From positions 10,678,011 through 10,742,010 of the forward strand of contig NC_071588.1 of NCBI RefSeq assembly GCF_024509145.1: a stretch of 64,000 nucleotides of DNA. Direction: 5' to 3'. Shown piece after piece: positions 27,001 to 39,659 of the stretch; position 1 is the first letter of the stretch; every line of letters begins with the position of its first letter. Position numbers and translations under genes: made by a program. The stretch is from Vidua macroura (lineage: Eukaryota > Chordata > Aves > Passeriformes > Viduidae). A model generated the notes under the pieces. The model was not told where the DNA came from. It ran no database searches and saw nothing but the letters and a program-made list of their open reading frames with translations.

Positions 27001-30000
27001 GTTTCTCCGCATTGATCACAAATTATTTGGTATCATTAAAAAGTGCTGTCCAATTCATTTACAGGGGATGGTACATCACACTCCCCAGAGCTAAGAGAAG
27101 TCAATCTTTGTTTAAAAAATGGGATACATACAGATAGAAGTATTCCAAGTAGTTCAGAGAATCTTTCCCACAAGCACACAGACATATGCCAGAAGCCATG
27201 AACAACACACAACTTGCAGTGAAGATTCTGACCAGCCTGGCTATACCTTTTTCTATCAACTCACCTCCTTCAGCTCCAGCTCAATGATTTGTTCCTTGAA
27301 GGAATAAGCTTTGTTCTCCCTCTTCATGTTAGCCTTTTTCATACTATCCTGTTGAGCACTGAGAAGGAAAAGTAGAGAAAGAATCAGTACTGCTCTGGAT
27401 TAAGGACCAGGCATAAAAATCCACGAACCTCTGTGCAGAAAGAGCATCCGACACACCCAGTCACCCACTGGCGAGAACATCAGCAGTCATCAATCCCCAG
27501 ATGCACACAGAAATGATGCAGACTTACCTCTGTATTATAGATTTGTCATACAGCTCTCCCTCGGGTGTCTTCATGATGGCAAATTCCTCTCGAGTAACCT
27601 GGCACAGAGCTGGATTCTCCATTGATGCTGAGATAGTGCTGATGAGCTGTGGGAGCACTCTGCCAGGTAAAAGCAGGGAGAGAGACCCCACTGCATTCAT
27701 AGATGACTGTCAGGAAAATGGAGGAAAAAACATAATCAATCTTGCTTAAAATTATCTCCTGAAGTACGCCCTGCTGAGGCAGCCCCCATTACATTCCAAT
27801 CCCCAATTCGTTGTTTAGTGGGTATTTGAATGTTATCTAAAATTCTACTCAGTTGCTGGTACATTCTTTCCCTCTTAAATCTCAGCTCCTTTTCCCCAGA
27901 TACATTATCTTTTAACCTCCCTCTTCCACACCTTTCAGACAGCTCTCCTTCATTACAGACCAGTTACTACTGCACTCCTCCAAGATATTTCCCAAAATTA
28001 ACATAAGGAAAGCAGTTTATCACCTGGTTCTCCAGAGTGTTGGTGGTGATCCTGGGTAAAATGTCATTCAGATGTTTGGTAATGAAGTCTTTAGGATCTA
28101 TCTTCATCTTGATGAGGAGAGCTGGCCAAAGTCCTGGCTGCACTGCCACTAGCAAGAAGAATAAATGAGCATAATAAACATGAAGCAGGTTGCTGTCACG
28201 ACAAAACAAAAAGGTACAATAAAAACTCATACATTGGCCATGAGATCCTTATCCCTGCACTTACCTACAGATGGATGATGGCTCACCAGCAGCATCTCCA
28301 GGGCCAACTTCTCTGGCTCAAAGGAGTCCATATCAAGCCCTGCCACACTGGAGATGACACAGAGGGCCTCATGCAGCACACGAGGAGGAATGTATGTCCT
28401 TCCCAGCTCCGACAGCTCTCCCGCTTCTGTCACCAGAACCTCGTGAGGCAGAATCTGAATGGACAACACCAAACCTCCCTGAGACCTGAACACACTTCCT
28501 CACAGTAATACCAGGCTGAATGCCATCTCCCTGTCAATACCAAAAACCTGAAGTTTTCAAAGGAAAGAAGGGGATAAGGATAACAGCAAAACCAAAGCAC
28601 AGGGATGACAGTGACAAGAAGATTAGGAATGGAGGACTATACTGGATTTGGCAAGCTGGGGTAAAATAAAAGTAAAATTATCACTTCTGGCAAAGACTTC
28701 TGGCAAAGGCTGAGCCAGCTGGCTGGGAACATTATGCTCAACTTCTGCAGTCTATAAGCCAGGGCCAAAGAACCAAGATACAAAAAAAGGAATGAAGCAC
28801 TTAGTCTTTCAGCAGATATTAAATCTGCATTAAAATAATAAAAATACATGGAGAACTACAGCTTGCTCCCCAAAATATTTGGAATATGTCTTTTCTATGT
28901 ATGTAGGGAAGACTAGGCATACCCCAGACATTGATAGTGTAATATGCAGTAATCCAGTAAAAAGTGGCATTCCAGGAGCTGAATCCTGTTCACATCAGGC
29001 TGTTTGTCAATGCTAACAGCAAACCTAGGGCAGGGAGGTGACTGGCAACACTCAGACATCTGTCTGAGCAGACACTTGCTGGCTACTCACCTTATGAGAA
29101 CTGAGAACCACTTTGAGTTCCTCCAAGAGCCCATAGGCCAGCCTGTACCCTCCCAGAGAGGACAAGAGCTTCTTCACTGTTTGGTGGGCCTGTCTGCGGA
29201 CGTGCCAGGTGCGGCTCAGCAGCACGGCCACCAGGGCCCGGTGGTACTGCCTGCAAGCACACACAGGGTTAGCCAGGGAGCCAGCTCTGCAGCCAAGGGG
29301 ACACAAAGGCACCAAAATTCAACATTCCGTGCAAAGCCCCAAGCCCACAGTGCCCACAGCAGCACTCTGGGGTCACACAGGGATCAGGGACAGCAAGTGC
29401 ACCGTACGTACTGAACTTTGCTTTCAGGCAGCCGCTGTGCATGATCCAAGAGCAGGCGCTCTGTCAGCTGCAGCACTGTGCACATGGCTGAGGGAAAAGA
29501 CAAATATTTAAAACAGCATGAGACTTCATAAGGAAACTGATTTTTTTACCTGAAAACAAATGAACAGCAAACAGGACACATTAATATAGCCCCCCAAGCT
29601 GAGCCTCTACATAATCTTCTTGCTGAAGTTAGAGACAAATCCAGCTCAGAACTGCCAACACTGGGAACTGAACCATGATTTCATTGAAATGTTGTTAGCT
29701 GGATCCCAGAACAATTTTCCTGACCATTGTGTGTGACCTATTTTGGTCTAAGTTGACAGAGCAAACCAAATTATAAACACCACGCTCAGTGCTTCCGTTC
29801 TGTTAATTCCTGTGCCCTGCCAAAACGGCTTCAGTGGCAATGAAATGGGTACTGAGTGTCAGCTATCACAAGGCCCTTCTATTTCTTTATCATTCAGAAT
29901 GATAAATGAGTGATAACTCAGGTTCATCAAGAAATAAATAAATTAATTTTCAAGATTAGGCTACAGCTAGTGTAGATGTACTCCGAAGAGTACACAGCAG

Positions 30001-33000
30001 TACACAGCTCCTTTTAATCTGAAACTGTATCCTCCAAGGACATAGAACAGGGCTAACAACATTAGCTGTCAAGAAACACAGTCAAACAGCAACTGGATAT
30101 ACAGTAACTGCCAATTACCTTCCTCTGATGCAGACTGCAAAAACTTCTCAGATGTAAAAATTTGTTTTTTCTCATCCAAAATCAGCTGCCAGAAACCACT
30201 CAGCTTAGACTCTGACGGGAAAAGAACAGATGTCCATCAAGGATGTTTCAAAATAAGTCAGAACTCATCAGTGTACATAAAATACAGTAGAATTCTCTCT
30301 CCTGAAATCCCTCAAGTTACTTCTAGCCTTACTGGTCTTCAATTCTAAAGCCTCTCATTTCTCTCATTCAGAACTATAAATACCCCAAAAAAACACCAGC
30401 TGACAAAAATACCTTCCTCTGACTTATATGCGTGAAATATAAAGTCTAATTCACCTTAATCTTTCATAGGGCAAACCTTCCTACATGTAAAGAAGAGGAG
30501 GGAAGTGGTGTGTTGCTTTTGGTAGAACACACCTGATTTTATGTCCTGGAAGATATATGAACTCAGAGGGCTCTTGTAATATCCTCTAATGGGAGACAGA
30601 ATTCCAGTCCCTATGCTTCCCAAAAGTTTGTAAAAACACTACCCAAATAACAGTCAAATAATACTTCCAATGCATCAGTCAAATCTGACCATGTAAGGTC
30701 AGGGTGAACATCTCCTGTCAGAATAAAGAGGAATATTTCCCTATGTGAATGGAAGCTGGAATTTTTAAAGCCATGGAAGAGTAAGAACTCTTCAATGATA
30801 TAAATGAGAGAGATGGGAATTAATCTTTCCCTAGTTTATAGAAGATCAGTGATGCTCTATGTAGAAACTATACACAGATTAAGAAATAGTACCTCCTGCA
30901 CACTGTCAAGAAGTGTCAACCCTCAGAACCTGTTTATATTGGATTCTGCCAGCTGTTTTGTGACCTTACCGGTTTGTCCCTCAATTACAGACATCCTGCA
31001 GATCAACAAAGCTGCAGCAACTCCTTCAGTTACCATGGGAACCTGAGTACTTTGAGATGCTGCTTTTTCTACGGTCTGGATCAGCATTGGCAGCAAGTCC
31101 ATTCCCTGCAATAATGTGTCACCTGAGGGGATAAAAAAGACACATTACAAAACAGCATGGTCTTAACTTTACAACCCAACTATCAATGGTTTTTCTGCTG
31201 CCAGGAGACAAGGAGAGGAATCAGACACACACTGGGAACACTGAATCTCCCAAAGTATTTGCCAATCACTATCACTAAATTGCAACTATGAAAAGCTCAA
31301 TGGCAACCACTTCGGTCCTTTTCTCACAGACAGAACAGTCCCATCTCAATAGATTAAGTTTCTGTTCATGGGATGCAAAAGAAAATGCTAATTCAGTTAC
31401 ATTAAAGGAATCACAAATCACTTCAAATCACAGGAAGTCTGACTTCAAAGATGAATGTTTCCCTGAGAGAGGGAAAGCAAATTCCTGGCAAGCCATGACC
31501 ATCTGTTTCACTTCAAACATTCAGAAGTTAAGGAATCCCAGAGGTCTACAAATGTGGATGAAATGCTGCAGTCAAAGGGGGCAGGACCAACAGATGTCAA
31601 TCCTGAGAGGATGACCAAAAGAGAATAATTTATTGAGTTCTTAATTTCAAACACAGATTTTTTTTTTTTTTTTTAGACTTTCCAAAAGTCAAAGCCAGAG
31701 ACCAAGATCCAACTGTGCTGGGTGCTATATAAAACAGAAGTATGGCCCCTGAGCTAGAATTTAGTTGTAAGACAAAAATAAAGCAATCAAAAATTACTTT
31801 GAGATATATGAAAGACAGCATGATGGACAGTGATTTTAGTTATACAATGAAACAAACCATCTTTATAAACTTGAAGGCAAAAGAGTTTAAGGAGAAATAT
31901 GAAGGAGATCAGTAAAAAAGACACTGCCTTACAAAATCTTTCCTCATCTGCACAACTCTCTGTATCAGGAAGTAGAAAGGTTGCTAATTCTCCTCCTAAG
32001 CCCCATAACCAAGTTATTAACAGCTACCCAGTTTTACCTTTGAAGGAAGCTAGCATGCACTGCAGGTAGGCATGTCTCACTGCTGAAGTCGAGGTTTTAA
32101 GGCTGAAGGCTTTCTTTAGCCATTCCACCAGCTTTTTAGGAACTTCTGTGGTGAACCGAACACACCAAAGAGCCAGGACAGAGACTGCATGAACCAATGT
32201 GCCTTCATGGACTGGGGAGAAATACAGAGCTTACATCAGTTCAGCAATTGCAGAAAGCACAGAACATAAAACAGAAAGCGGGTAACAACATCAGGATGCA
32301 GGAAAAGAACATGTGCTCCTGACAGGCACAGCACAGTCTCCCTGGGATTGCTCATCAAAACAGGGCAACAGATTCTTTTACACAGCAGGCAAGAATCCAG
32401 ATTAATCTTGAATGACCATGTGAAAACCCTGCTCAAGATAAATGCAGCTTAGCAAACTCAGAACAAAGGCAAAAGGTCTCACCTTCTTGTTGCAGGAAAG
32501 GGATGAAAAGCTCAGCCACAGTTGCACTCAGAGCTTGGCTGGAGGGTCCAGAAACCACATGGTGACTAAGGCTGCCAATCCCTGAAAGGATACAATTCTC
32601 TCAGTAATTCCTAAACTACCAGCACAACATCTAAAACCAATCAAGAACGACCCTTCGCACTTCAATCCTTGCACAGACATCTCTTTTTCTTGTCACTACA
32701 TCTGGATATCACATCCACCATGTACCACACTGCCAGATCTCTGTCTTCATTTTCACTCTGGGTGGAAATAATCTTCTTTGAAGAAAATTTTTGGCCTAAC
32801 AGACAATTATTTTCTTTGAACAGAAAGTCAGGAACTGGTATGTGGCATTCAGCACCCTCTATGGCTTCAACTACACCCAATTTAGAGTGACAGGCTGGAA
32901 ATCCTGAAGACTGAGGTACAGATCCTTTCCATTCAGCCTTCTGCTCAATTTCTTCCACCAGAGAAGCAGCTCTCTTCTAGGATCCTCACCTGAAAGGACA

Positions 33001-36000
33001 CTCATCTTCTGAGCAACAACTGTCAGCTTCCCCTCTGAGCCTGCCAGCAAGAAACACAAAGGTGACAGGTGATTACAGGCAACAGCTCTGTGTTACACCA
33101 AGAATCGCCTCCAAAACACAAAAGCTTGCCCCATTATCCCTGATCCAGCTGAGCCACCCCTTCCATACAGGCAGTAAAGAGAACAGAAAATACAATACAC
33201 AAAACTCCTTGAGGCTGTCAAACCTTGATTCATCCCCACTGCTTATCCTACAATTTACTCACCCCCTAAGATGGCAAAAAGGTGCCTGCCCAGCGACTCC
33301 ACAGCCGAAGGATCGCTGCACTGCCGAGCCAAGTTCTTTAATGCCACAACTGCTTCATCCATCAGCTGCACACTGTTGGATTTCAGGTGACCTAGAAAAT
33401 AACACATGTGCCAAGAGATCCTTACGACAAACTGCATACAATCAGCAAGTAAGGATTATCTTTACTTGTGGCTTAATGCAGCTTCTGGAACTATGCATCA
33501 TGTGAACTATTCCAGTTCCAATTTACAGCATCATCCTCCCTCCCACCTAAAACAACCTTTTCAGCAGCAATCAAGCTGTTGTAGGTACAAACAGGAAGTT
33601 CCAGAAAGCCTTATTCTGAATTCATAATTCCCTCCAGAAGTGACAGTACTTACTAGCCAGTCCTTTCACGATGTCTAGAGCATACTGGCTAAGGTCCAGG
33701 TTCACAGATACAAGCAAGCAAGAGATTGCTGACAACACAAGAGATAAAAACAGTTACTTAACAAAATGTCATATACCATTAGCATTTTAATACACTCTTC
33801 CCACAGTTCACATCAAGAGCAGACAGGTTAGTAAGGAGTAGGAATAAAAAATAACTACTGAAATTGATGCCCAATGAACAGAATAATCCAGGATTATTCT
33901 TAGCACTCAGCTGTGAAATCCTGTCCTCAGTGCAAACAGTAGCTATCACATACCCTGACACTTGGGATCACACCACAAATGTTGCTTCTCCACATCTAAC
34001 CCTTAATGCCAGACAATCCTGCCTGTACTTGGGGACCAAAAGCATAGCCCAGAGTGACATTGCCCCAACAGCTCCAGAGCGCTAAGGGTTTAGGCTCTTT
34101 GACAGAGCAATGCAGAGATGACAAGACTCACTTTCAGTTACGTTCTCAGGGCTCCGCAGCAGGGACTTCTGCAGAGTTGGCAAAACAGAGTCCTTGAATT
34201 CGGCGTGGGACATGTAGCGAAGCAGCGGAGAACAGCTGTCCTGCAAAGGGGACAGGGCACTCAGCACAGGGCAGTGCTGCCTGTGGGACAACATCACAAG
34301 CAGCTCTAAACACTGTCTCACCAGCACATGCTTCTGAGGCTTTGTCTTGCTCATAAGGATGGTCTTCAAGTAGAAATCCAGGAGAGCACTCTGAACAAGC
34401 AGAAACACCAGATTACAGCCACATCTCAACCTGTACTCAGCTCCCGGCACACTGTCAGATGCCAAGCTGGACACCTCATCTCTTCCACCTCTTCCTCCTC
34501 CTCTGAAAGCTTTCCTTCCACCCTCACATAAGCCAGTCAAGCAGAGACCAGCACTCCCTACTCTACCCTGAGCCCAACACTCAAACCACACTGAGAGCTA
34601 CATGCTGCCTTTCATTCCCACAACAGGGACAAGGCAGGAAGCTGTATGTTGGACATCTACAGCAATGCACAGGTAACACCAAACAGCCACATATCTGGCA
34701 CCTCCTCTCTAAACATTCCCCAGTTGTTTCAGTCAGAAGTGCAGGACTACTGAATTGACAGTGAAATCAGGGCAGATGCAAAGTACCAGCCTCACTAAGA
34801 CATCTATTCAGTCCCTTCTTCATGGTAACAAGTGATGCTTCTTATTTCCCCCCAAAAAAAGCTGTACAACAGATTCACCTTGTATCGTTTAATAATATCC
34901 ATCTCCTTCTGGGCTGTGCAAAACTGCACCACAAGTCCCAGCATTGCAGCATAACTCTGGTTTGGTTCAAGCCCAAGAATGACAGATAGGTACTGATCCA
35001 CCAGATCCTGGTTCTTAAGAGAGAAAAAGCAAGGCACGTTAACAGTGCAGAACAGAACAGCTGTAGAATATGGCACATAGTGTAAACATCACCTCTTTCC
35101 ACAGCCTGTTCAATTTCTTCACAGCCCCATCCACCGCCTGCTTGTGAGAGCCTCCCAGGACTTCCAAAAGGAGCAAACACTGAACCTCCACCTGCCAAAG
35201 GCAACAGCCAAAAAACCCTTTGTGCACCTGCTTCTCAGAGAGCTGGTATCAAACAAGCCATGCCAAGTGTCAATGATTGTCAATGATTAGCTGAATCTGT
35301 TTAAGTCTTCAGATCATCTAAGTTCTTTCCAATTAAGTTCTTCCAAAGCTGCCTTTGCTTTCATCCCACACCTCGAGCAGAACCATGCCTGACAGTTTTG
35401 GAAACACTGAAAACAGAGTACATCTCTTCTTAAAATCTGTTCCAACTATATCCCAGTGTGCTATGAGCACAGTCGCACGTTTGTGTAAAGGAAGTGAAAG
35501 GAAGGCAAAAGCTGTATGACAGAGTATCATACAGAGATATTTCAAGGGAGGCACAAGGACTTCCTGCGACACTGCAGGCACCAGTAGCCATCTCAGTACA
35601 TGAACAACTGCAAAGGTGCAAGACTGCCCCACTCATGCTTTATACACCTCCTGCTTTCTCCAGGGGAACAGGAGAAACATCACAGTACACCAAATCTCCC
35701 TCTAAACCTGGATTCCAACTTGGTGTTTTCAGTTACATTCAGAATTGTTTGCAACATTGCAGCAACTTAAACACATTAGAAATATTTGAGTCCATATCTG
35801 CGATGGGATATTTTTGCAAACCTTAAAGAACCTACCAGTTTTTTCCATGTTTCTCCCTGTCTCTTGTCAGGTGTTGGAAAGACGGTGCGTACAAGCAGGC
35901 ATGTCCAGGAGAGTGCCAGCAGGGCTGCAGATCCACTGCTCTTACTGTTGTACAAACAGGAGAGGGAGGTAAATCTACACTTCCTAGGATATAAATTACA

Positions 36001-39000
36001 CCTACTAGACCTTTACAGACCCATTTTGCCCAAGTTAGAACAGCACCTGACTGACAAGCAATTTTATTACACAAAAATACAGCTAAAGCCTTAGTTTTTA
36101 CAGGAAATAGTCAGCCCTCAGAAGTTGTTTCAGTTCTGGTTTGTCACTCAAAGCTTCCAAATGGCACAAGAGGCAGCTGAACATTTGACAGGTGATGAAA
36201 TTCTGTTTCCTAGTAATTCTGGAGACTGTTTCTTGAAAGAGTTTGTTCCCCATCTTCCCAGACCTGAAGTTTAAGACCAAGCTGTAACTCAGCCCAAATC
36301 CACCAGCAGTTATACCAGGATATTCCCTCTGCTTTCCCAGATGACATGGAAGAGGTAAGAGAGGAACATCTGAACGGCATTAACAGCTTTGTCTCTAAAG
36401 GCTTTTAACACCTCTGCCAAGCAGCAGCAGAAGCCTTATTCTGAACAGGGAGGAACTACCAGCAACTCAGAACTGCTTCCACACAAAGCGACTCACCTGG
36501 GCACTCCAGCCCTGCCGCCGATCCCTGAAGACTGAAGTGAGTGCAGCAGGTTTTTTGCCGTGGCCTCCGGCTGGGATTCTGCGAGCTGCTGAAGGGCCAG
36601 CTGCAAGGCTCTGCGGGACGCCGCATCCCTGTGACAAACACGGATCAGGAACATCCTAAACCTGCCACACCGCACCGCTACCACCCCTGCACCACACTAA
36701 GGGCTCTGCTTTCTCACTTCAGCAATCAGCCTAAGAACTATTTTATCCTTGCTGTTCTGCACAGTGGAGAGGTTTTTGTCAGGAACCTCCATTCCCTTCC
36801 TCAAGTGACAGCAGTTATGTGGAGGCCCTCCGGCAGATTTTAGAAGAAAATGGGCTCTGAACAGCTCCTCTATAACAGACCATGATTTAATCCCACCTAA
36901 AATTTTCTAAAAGGCAGTCAGTCTTGCTTCACAAGAACATGGGTGTTCATTCTTGCAAACTGAACCACAGGATTAAAGTTTTAATTTCAAAATTAAAGGT
37001 GAAATGCAAGGCAAATATTGTAAAACTTTTTAATGTCAGTCCTCCCCTGAGAATGTAGTTACAAGATGACATTCTTCAGTGTCATATACATCTTTGTGAC
37101 ACTGCATGCTAACATTTCCAGACATCCAGACCAATTTAACTACTAAATACTGACAGATTACATAATATAGCCTTTCCACATCAATTTACTCACCGGTATC
37201 GATGCAGAGTAAGGCAGAAGAGTTTGCAAAGGCCTTTCACTGCACCTTCTGGGAGATCTGTAATAATGTATTTCAAAATACTTCTTCATTAATCACTGAG
37301 CTCTTAATCTTTAACATGAACATGATTCACTTCATGACTGAAATCAGTAAACTGCTTGCATCTACAAAATTACTTGCAAGAATCACAGTAAAAGTTTGCT
37401 CTTTTTATACATTTTATGTGTATTTTTACAAATAACAGTAAAACTGGAACACATGAAACACAGTCATCTTCAGAAAATGAGAGAAGTAAGTTTAAAAAAT
37501 TTGCTTCAGCTGTTTTATTAAGACCATCTGTAATCTTCCACATTCCCCATCTCTATACATATGTGTATCCAAATATTCCATGAGTACTAAAAGAACAAGC
37601 CAAGAGTCATGAAAGAAACTCAACTGATATACTAATGAAGAACTAACATAAACAGTGCTACAACTACTGATTGGAAAAAGCAGTACCAAAAGCTAGGGTT
37701 CTGTGCTACCCACAAATCCCACACTTGGAATTAACCCTGCGATGGAGCACTGGCTCAAAATGCTGCCAACCTCCTCCCTCACACAGCCTTTTGAAACAAA
37801 ACATTTTAACATTCTCCTCCACCCAGGTAAGCAGAACAGTGCTCCCAAGCTTTTACCTTTCCCAGAAATGCATTTTCCCAGCTCACTGAGGATCTCTCTC
37901 CGCTCCTTCACACTGGCTGTAGTTACTTTCACTGCAAACCGCTTCAGTGTGTCAGAAATCTAAAACCACAAAGCAGAAAAACACCAGACTGCCTTTGATA
38001 TCAACCCACAGAACATACACTAGGGCAAGCAGAACATGTCACTTGCTGCCACATGACAGCTTAGTGCCCAAATGTGAGTATCCACCATCTCATCCACCAA
38101 GGAAGGGTCACTGTGCTTCGTACACTCTGAAACTCCTTTCCCAGGGCTGAGAGACAACTGCTCTCCAGTTATCTGTGCTCTTATCTGTCATGCTCTGTAA
38201 GAGACACTTACCCCTCTAAAAGTAACACAGAGTAAGAGCTAGGACCCGTAATCTGGAGTACAGGACCTTTCAAAGCAAAAAATAGTAACTTCCAGAATTC
38301 AAAGGAGCTTCTCCCTGGATGTTATCTCCTGAAGTCCAGGTAGTCTTGAAGGGGCAATCGAACTGCAGACAACGCAGGGAGACCTAAACACCCAGGTTTT
38401 CTGCATTTACATAAACCAAAACACAGGTCTCCAGGAAAGGCTTTTGAAATTCAGCTCTTAAACTGAGCAACTTTATATCATCTTTCCAAAAGGCAGAGCA
38501 TGTCTTTAGAAACTCACAGAAAACTGTTCCTTCCATTTTCAATCTTCTTCAAAGAGCTCCTCAGAGCTGCTTTCAGTGAAGCTTTCTGCCTACATGCTGG
38601 AAGGCTAATCCTGCACAGTGGATTCCTGGCCTTTCAAGTCCATCCACACCTCCCTGAGACTGGCACCATTTCACACCCACAGGTCCCCTTAAAAGCTGGT
38701 TGGAAGCAGTGCTGCACCTCTGAACAGGAAGGCTGGGTTGAGCTGCAAAGGATGACCAACATCACTGACACAAGAACCAAACAAACCAGCTGGTGTTATG
38801 GACCTGTTACGGACCTGCTCTTCTCTCAAAGCTCTCAACTACATGAGTTCATCATATGCAAACTCAAACCAAGCTGCACTTAGTCATGCTGCTTAATGAC
38901 GAGCAGGGGAATGTGCAGACATGAAAAACGTGTTAAAATTATCCTAAGTCTAGAAATGAAAATTATAAATTATGTATAACACTACAGGATCTCACCAGCA

Positions 39001-39659
39001 TCTCAGTGACTTACACAAACTCCAAAACCTCGACTACCCCACTGAGTCTCCACGGAAAAGCCACTGGGACAGGCTTCACCAGTTTGCTTTTTATTTTAAT
39101 TTTTTAGGATGTTTATGTACACATTACACCGCCAGCATACCAGCAATGCTTCTGCAAACCAATACAGAGCATAAAGGCAGTATTTGTACCAGTAGGGACC
39201 TGATGCTGGGCAGACTGGGATTTGCTCTGGGAACATCCCAAAGCCCCTCAGGATGAAGCCGGCGGTGCCACAGCCGGGGCACAGGGAGCGGTCACACCGC
39301 GGCCGGGCGGTGCGAACCGGGATCAGCCGCGCACGGCGCCGCAGCCGGGGGGCATGCGGCTCGTGCCGGGCCTCCATCGGGACGGGCCCGGTCGGCCCCC
39401 GCTCTGCCCGGGTTCCCCGGCGGCGGCGCCTTCCCGCGGGCCGGGCACGGCGCGGTGCGGGCGTCTCGGCGGGGCCCGCCCCGGCTGCCACGTCCCCGGG
39501 CGGCTTCGGGCGCCGGGCCGGGCCCCGCAGCCGGGCCGAGGGCGCGGCGGGGCGCGAGCGGGACGAGGCGCGGCCCCGGGCGCAGCCCCCGCCGGTCTCC
39601 CGTGCCCCGGCCGGACCCTGCGCGGCCCGTCTCACACTCACCTGCGTGTCGGCCGCCAT
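2102..39659 (-). CDS. GCN1: GCN1, activator of eIF2-alpha kinase GCN2 (complete, 58 coding exons)
   Basis: GCN1 is a giant cytosolic HEAT-repeat protein that binds translating or collided ribosomes together with ABCF/GCN20-type partners and activates the GCN2 kinase. The translated exons match vertebrate GCN1 throughout, starting MAADTQ and ending QIDDTILT. Coding exons in transcript order: 39642-39659, 37857-37959, 37194-37257, 36497-36628, 35836-35944, 35093-35191, 34879-35013, 34322-34390, 34132-34240, 33654-33728, 33263-33391, 32990-33040, 32483-32581, 32038-32211, 30970-31122, 30119-30211, 29412-29487, 29091-29250, 28265-28454, 28024-28148, 27528-27706, 27265-27358, 26683-26796, 26300-26498, 25670-25825, 23128-23309, 22812-22892, 22201-22344, 21369-21496, 21003-21192, 20524-20594, 19639-19804, 18476-18670, 18046-18292, 17462-17583, 17039-17153, 16419-16598, 15868-16088, 15123-15191, 14856-14994, 14553-14749, 14053-14195, 13166-13283, 12787-13002, 12289-12453, 11718-11879, 11167-11259, 10783-10926, 9548-9817, 9322-9435, 8576-8806, 7743-7936, 7050-7164, 5930-6026, 4933-5081, 4231-4335, 2772-2990, 2102-2227. 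They sum to 8013 nt, i.e. 2670 residues plus stop, against about 2671 in human. Every junction closes in frame; all donors are GT except the one at 10781-10782, which is GC. No frameshift or premature stop was seen. Confidence 0.97.
6641..6676. repeat. Perfect 18-bp tandem duplication in a GCN1 intron
   Basis: Two adjacent identical copies of an 18-bp unit (beginning tggagagcttattctcat) lie at 6641-6658 and 6659-6676 in the intron between exons 54 and 53. No function is suggested. Confidence 0.9.
7050..9817 (-). CDS. GCN1: GCN1 exons 49-53: GCN2 RWD-binding region, residues about 2132-2439
   Basis: In yeast and human GCN1 the segment around residues 2260-2400 (RWDBD) binds the RWD domain of GCN2 and of regulators such as IMPACT. 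The exons here encode the matching stretch, including GEHVPGFCIPKK, REGVLTGNPEQKEEAAKALG and GDRFSWNVKVALLETLSLLL. The frame is intact and the match to mammals is close, so GCN2 binding is expected to be retained. The assignment of boundaries is from family knowledge, not from a structural calculation. Confidence 0.9.
10783..14195 (-). CDS. GCN1: GCN1 exons 42-48: HEAT repeats, residues about 1785-2131
   Basis: Seven exons between the eEF3-like core and the GCN2-binding region. They encode conserved blocks such as DENEFVRDTALRAGQR, SDTQLVVRQASLHVWK and HSTIGHQALEDILPFLLKQL. Exon 48 (10783-10926) ends with EEQL and is followed on the transcribed strand by GCAAGT, so its intron begins with GC rather than GT; joining to exon 49 (EMANCQ) reproduces the family sequence exactly and keeps phase 0. 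Confidence 0.93.
14553..19804 (-). CDS. GCN1: GCN1 exons 32-41: eEF3-like core, residues about 1235-1784
   Basis: This block contains the region of GCN1 that resembles the N-terminal HEAT domain of fungal elongation factor eEF3 (roughly residues 1330-1680). In yeast it recruits Gcn20 and promotes ribosome binding. Family segments seen include NAPNDASYDAVRQSV, ERKGAAYGLAGLVKGLGIL, FGDGNQYVREAADDCAKAV, CAPKQLSSCLPNIVPKLTE and STDTRKMAAQIIGNMYSL. The exons are almost identical to mammalian GCN1 at protein level, far more than the N-terminal half, which suggests strong constraint. Introns are mostly short; the 19-kb region intron (18671-19638) carries a perfect 24-bp tandem duplication. Confidence 0.93.
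19110..19157. repeat. Perfect 24-bp tandem duplication in a GCN1 intron
   Basis: Two identical 24-bp units (tgactggcacatatgaggaa plus atca) stand head to tail at 19110-19133 and 19134-19157, within the intron between exons 33 and 32. Perfect identity suggests a recent slip or a variable-number locus. Confidence 0.92.
20524..26498 (-). CDS. GCN1: GCN1 exons 24-31: central HEAT repeats, residues about 851-1234
   Basis: Eight exons continue the HEAT array, with recognisable family blocks such as SPLAAPRIKKPFLSLASC, GAAPLSAPAFSLVFPLLK, LCASSSGEDGCAYAEQEE and QPDLCSLLIKDVIYHEEAV. Exon 25 (25670-25825) is followed by the largest intron of the gene (23310-25669, 2.36 kb), which carries a short CR1 tail. 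Divergence from mammals is higher here than in the C-terminal half, for example in exon 26 around residues 1000-1030, but the reading frame is intact. Confidence 0.92.
23310..25669. other. GCN1: Largest GCN1 intron (intron 25)
   Basis: This 2.36 kb intron lies between exons 25 and 26. It contains the CR1 remnant at 23508-23586 and otherwise AT-rich unique sequence. I see no exon, RNA gene or conserved element. Confidence 0.8.
23508..23586 (+). mobile_element. CR1 LINE 3' tail fragment
   Basis: The stretch reads like the 3' end of an avian CR1 retrotransposon, with the hallmark ggacttgatgatctt followed by ggtcttttccaacctaaa and the terminal ATTCTGTG/ATTCT octamer-type repeat. Only about 80 bp survives, so it is a dead 5'-truncated copy. 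It lies in GCN1 intron 25, antisense to the gene. Confidence 0.85.
26683..27358 (-). CDS. GCN1: GCN1 exons 22-23: charged helical (coiled-coil-like) segment, residues about 782-850
   Basis: Exons 27265-27358 and 26683-26796 encode a strongly charged stretch rich in Lys and Glu, with pieces such as FKEQIIELELKE and EIKKKKGIKDEV. It breaks the surrounding HEAT-repeat pattern and is probably one long helix. The segment is highly conserved with mammalian GCN1. No specific partner can be assigned from sequence. The intron between the two exons (26797-27264) holds nothing recognisable. Confidence 0.9.
27528..39659 (-). CDS. GCN1: GCN1 exons 1-21: N-terminal HEAT-repeat region (residues 1 to about 781)
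   Basis: These exons encode the amino-terminal armour of helical HEAT-type repeats. The start ATG at 39657-39659 lies in an 18-nt coding exon (MAADTQ) followed by a 1.68 kb intron, as in other vertebrates. Recognisable family segments include SVKERREILSELGKC (exon 2), LLHSLQSSGIG (exon 4), LLRSPENVTE (exon 9) and HVRRQAHQTVKKLLSSLGG (exon 18). In yeast and mammals this half contacts ribosomes and is required for GCN2 activation in vivo; that role is transferred from the family. Exon 10 joins with a split Ser codon (GLASHLKS) where human has Gly. No missing exon was found. Confidence 0.93.
31658..31674. repeat. Poly(T) run in a GCN1 intron
   Basis: About 17 consecutive T bases on the plus strand (poly-A on the transcribed strand) lie in the intron between exons 15 and 14. 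Length may vary between individuals. Confidence 0.8.
37960..39641. other. GCN1: GCN1 intron 1
   Basis: This 1.68 kb intron separates the 18-nt first coding exon from exon 2. Its right part (about 39240-39641) is extremely GC- and CpG-rich and belongs to the promoter CpG island. The left part is ordinary AT-richer DNA with no recognisable element. Large open frames on both strands near 39096-40031 are by-products of the GC content. Confidence 0.8.
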
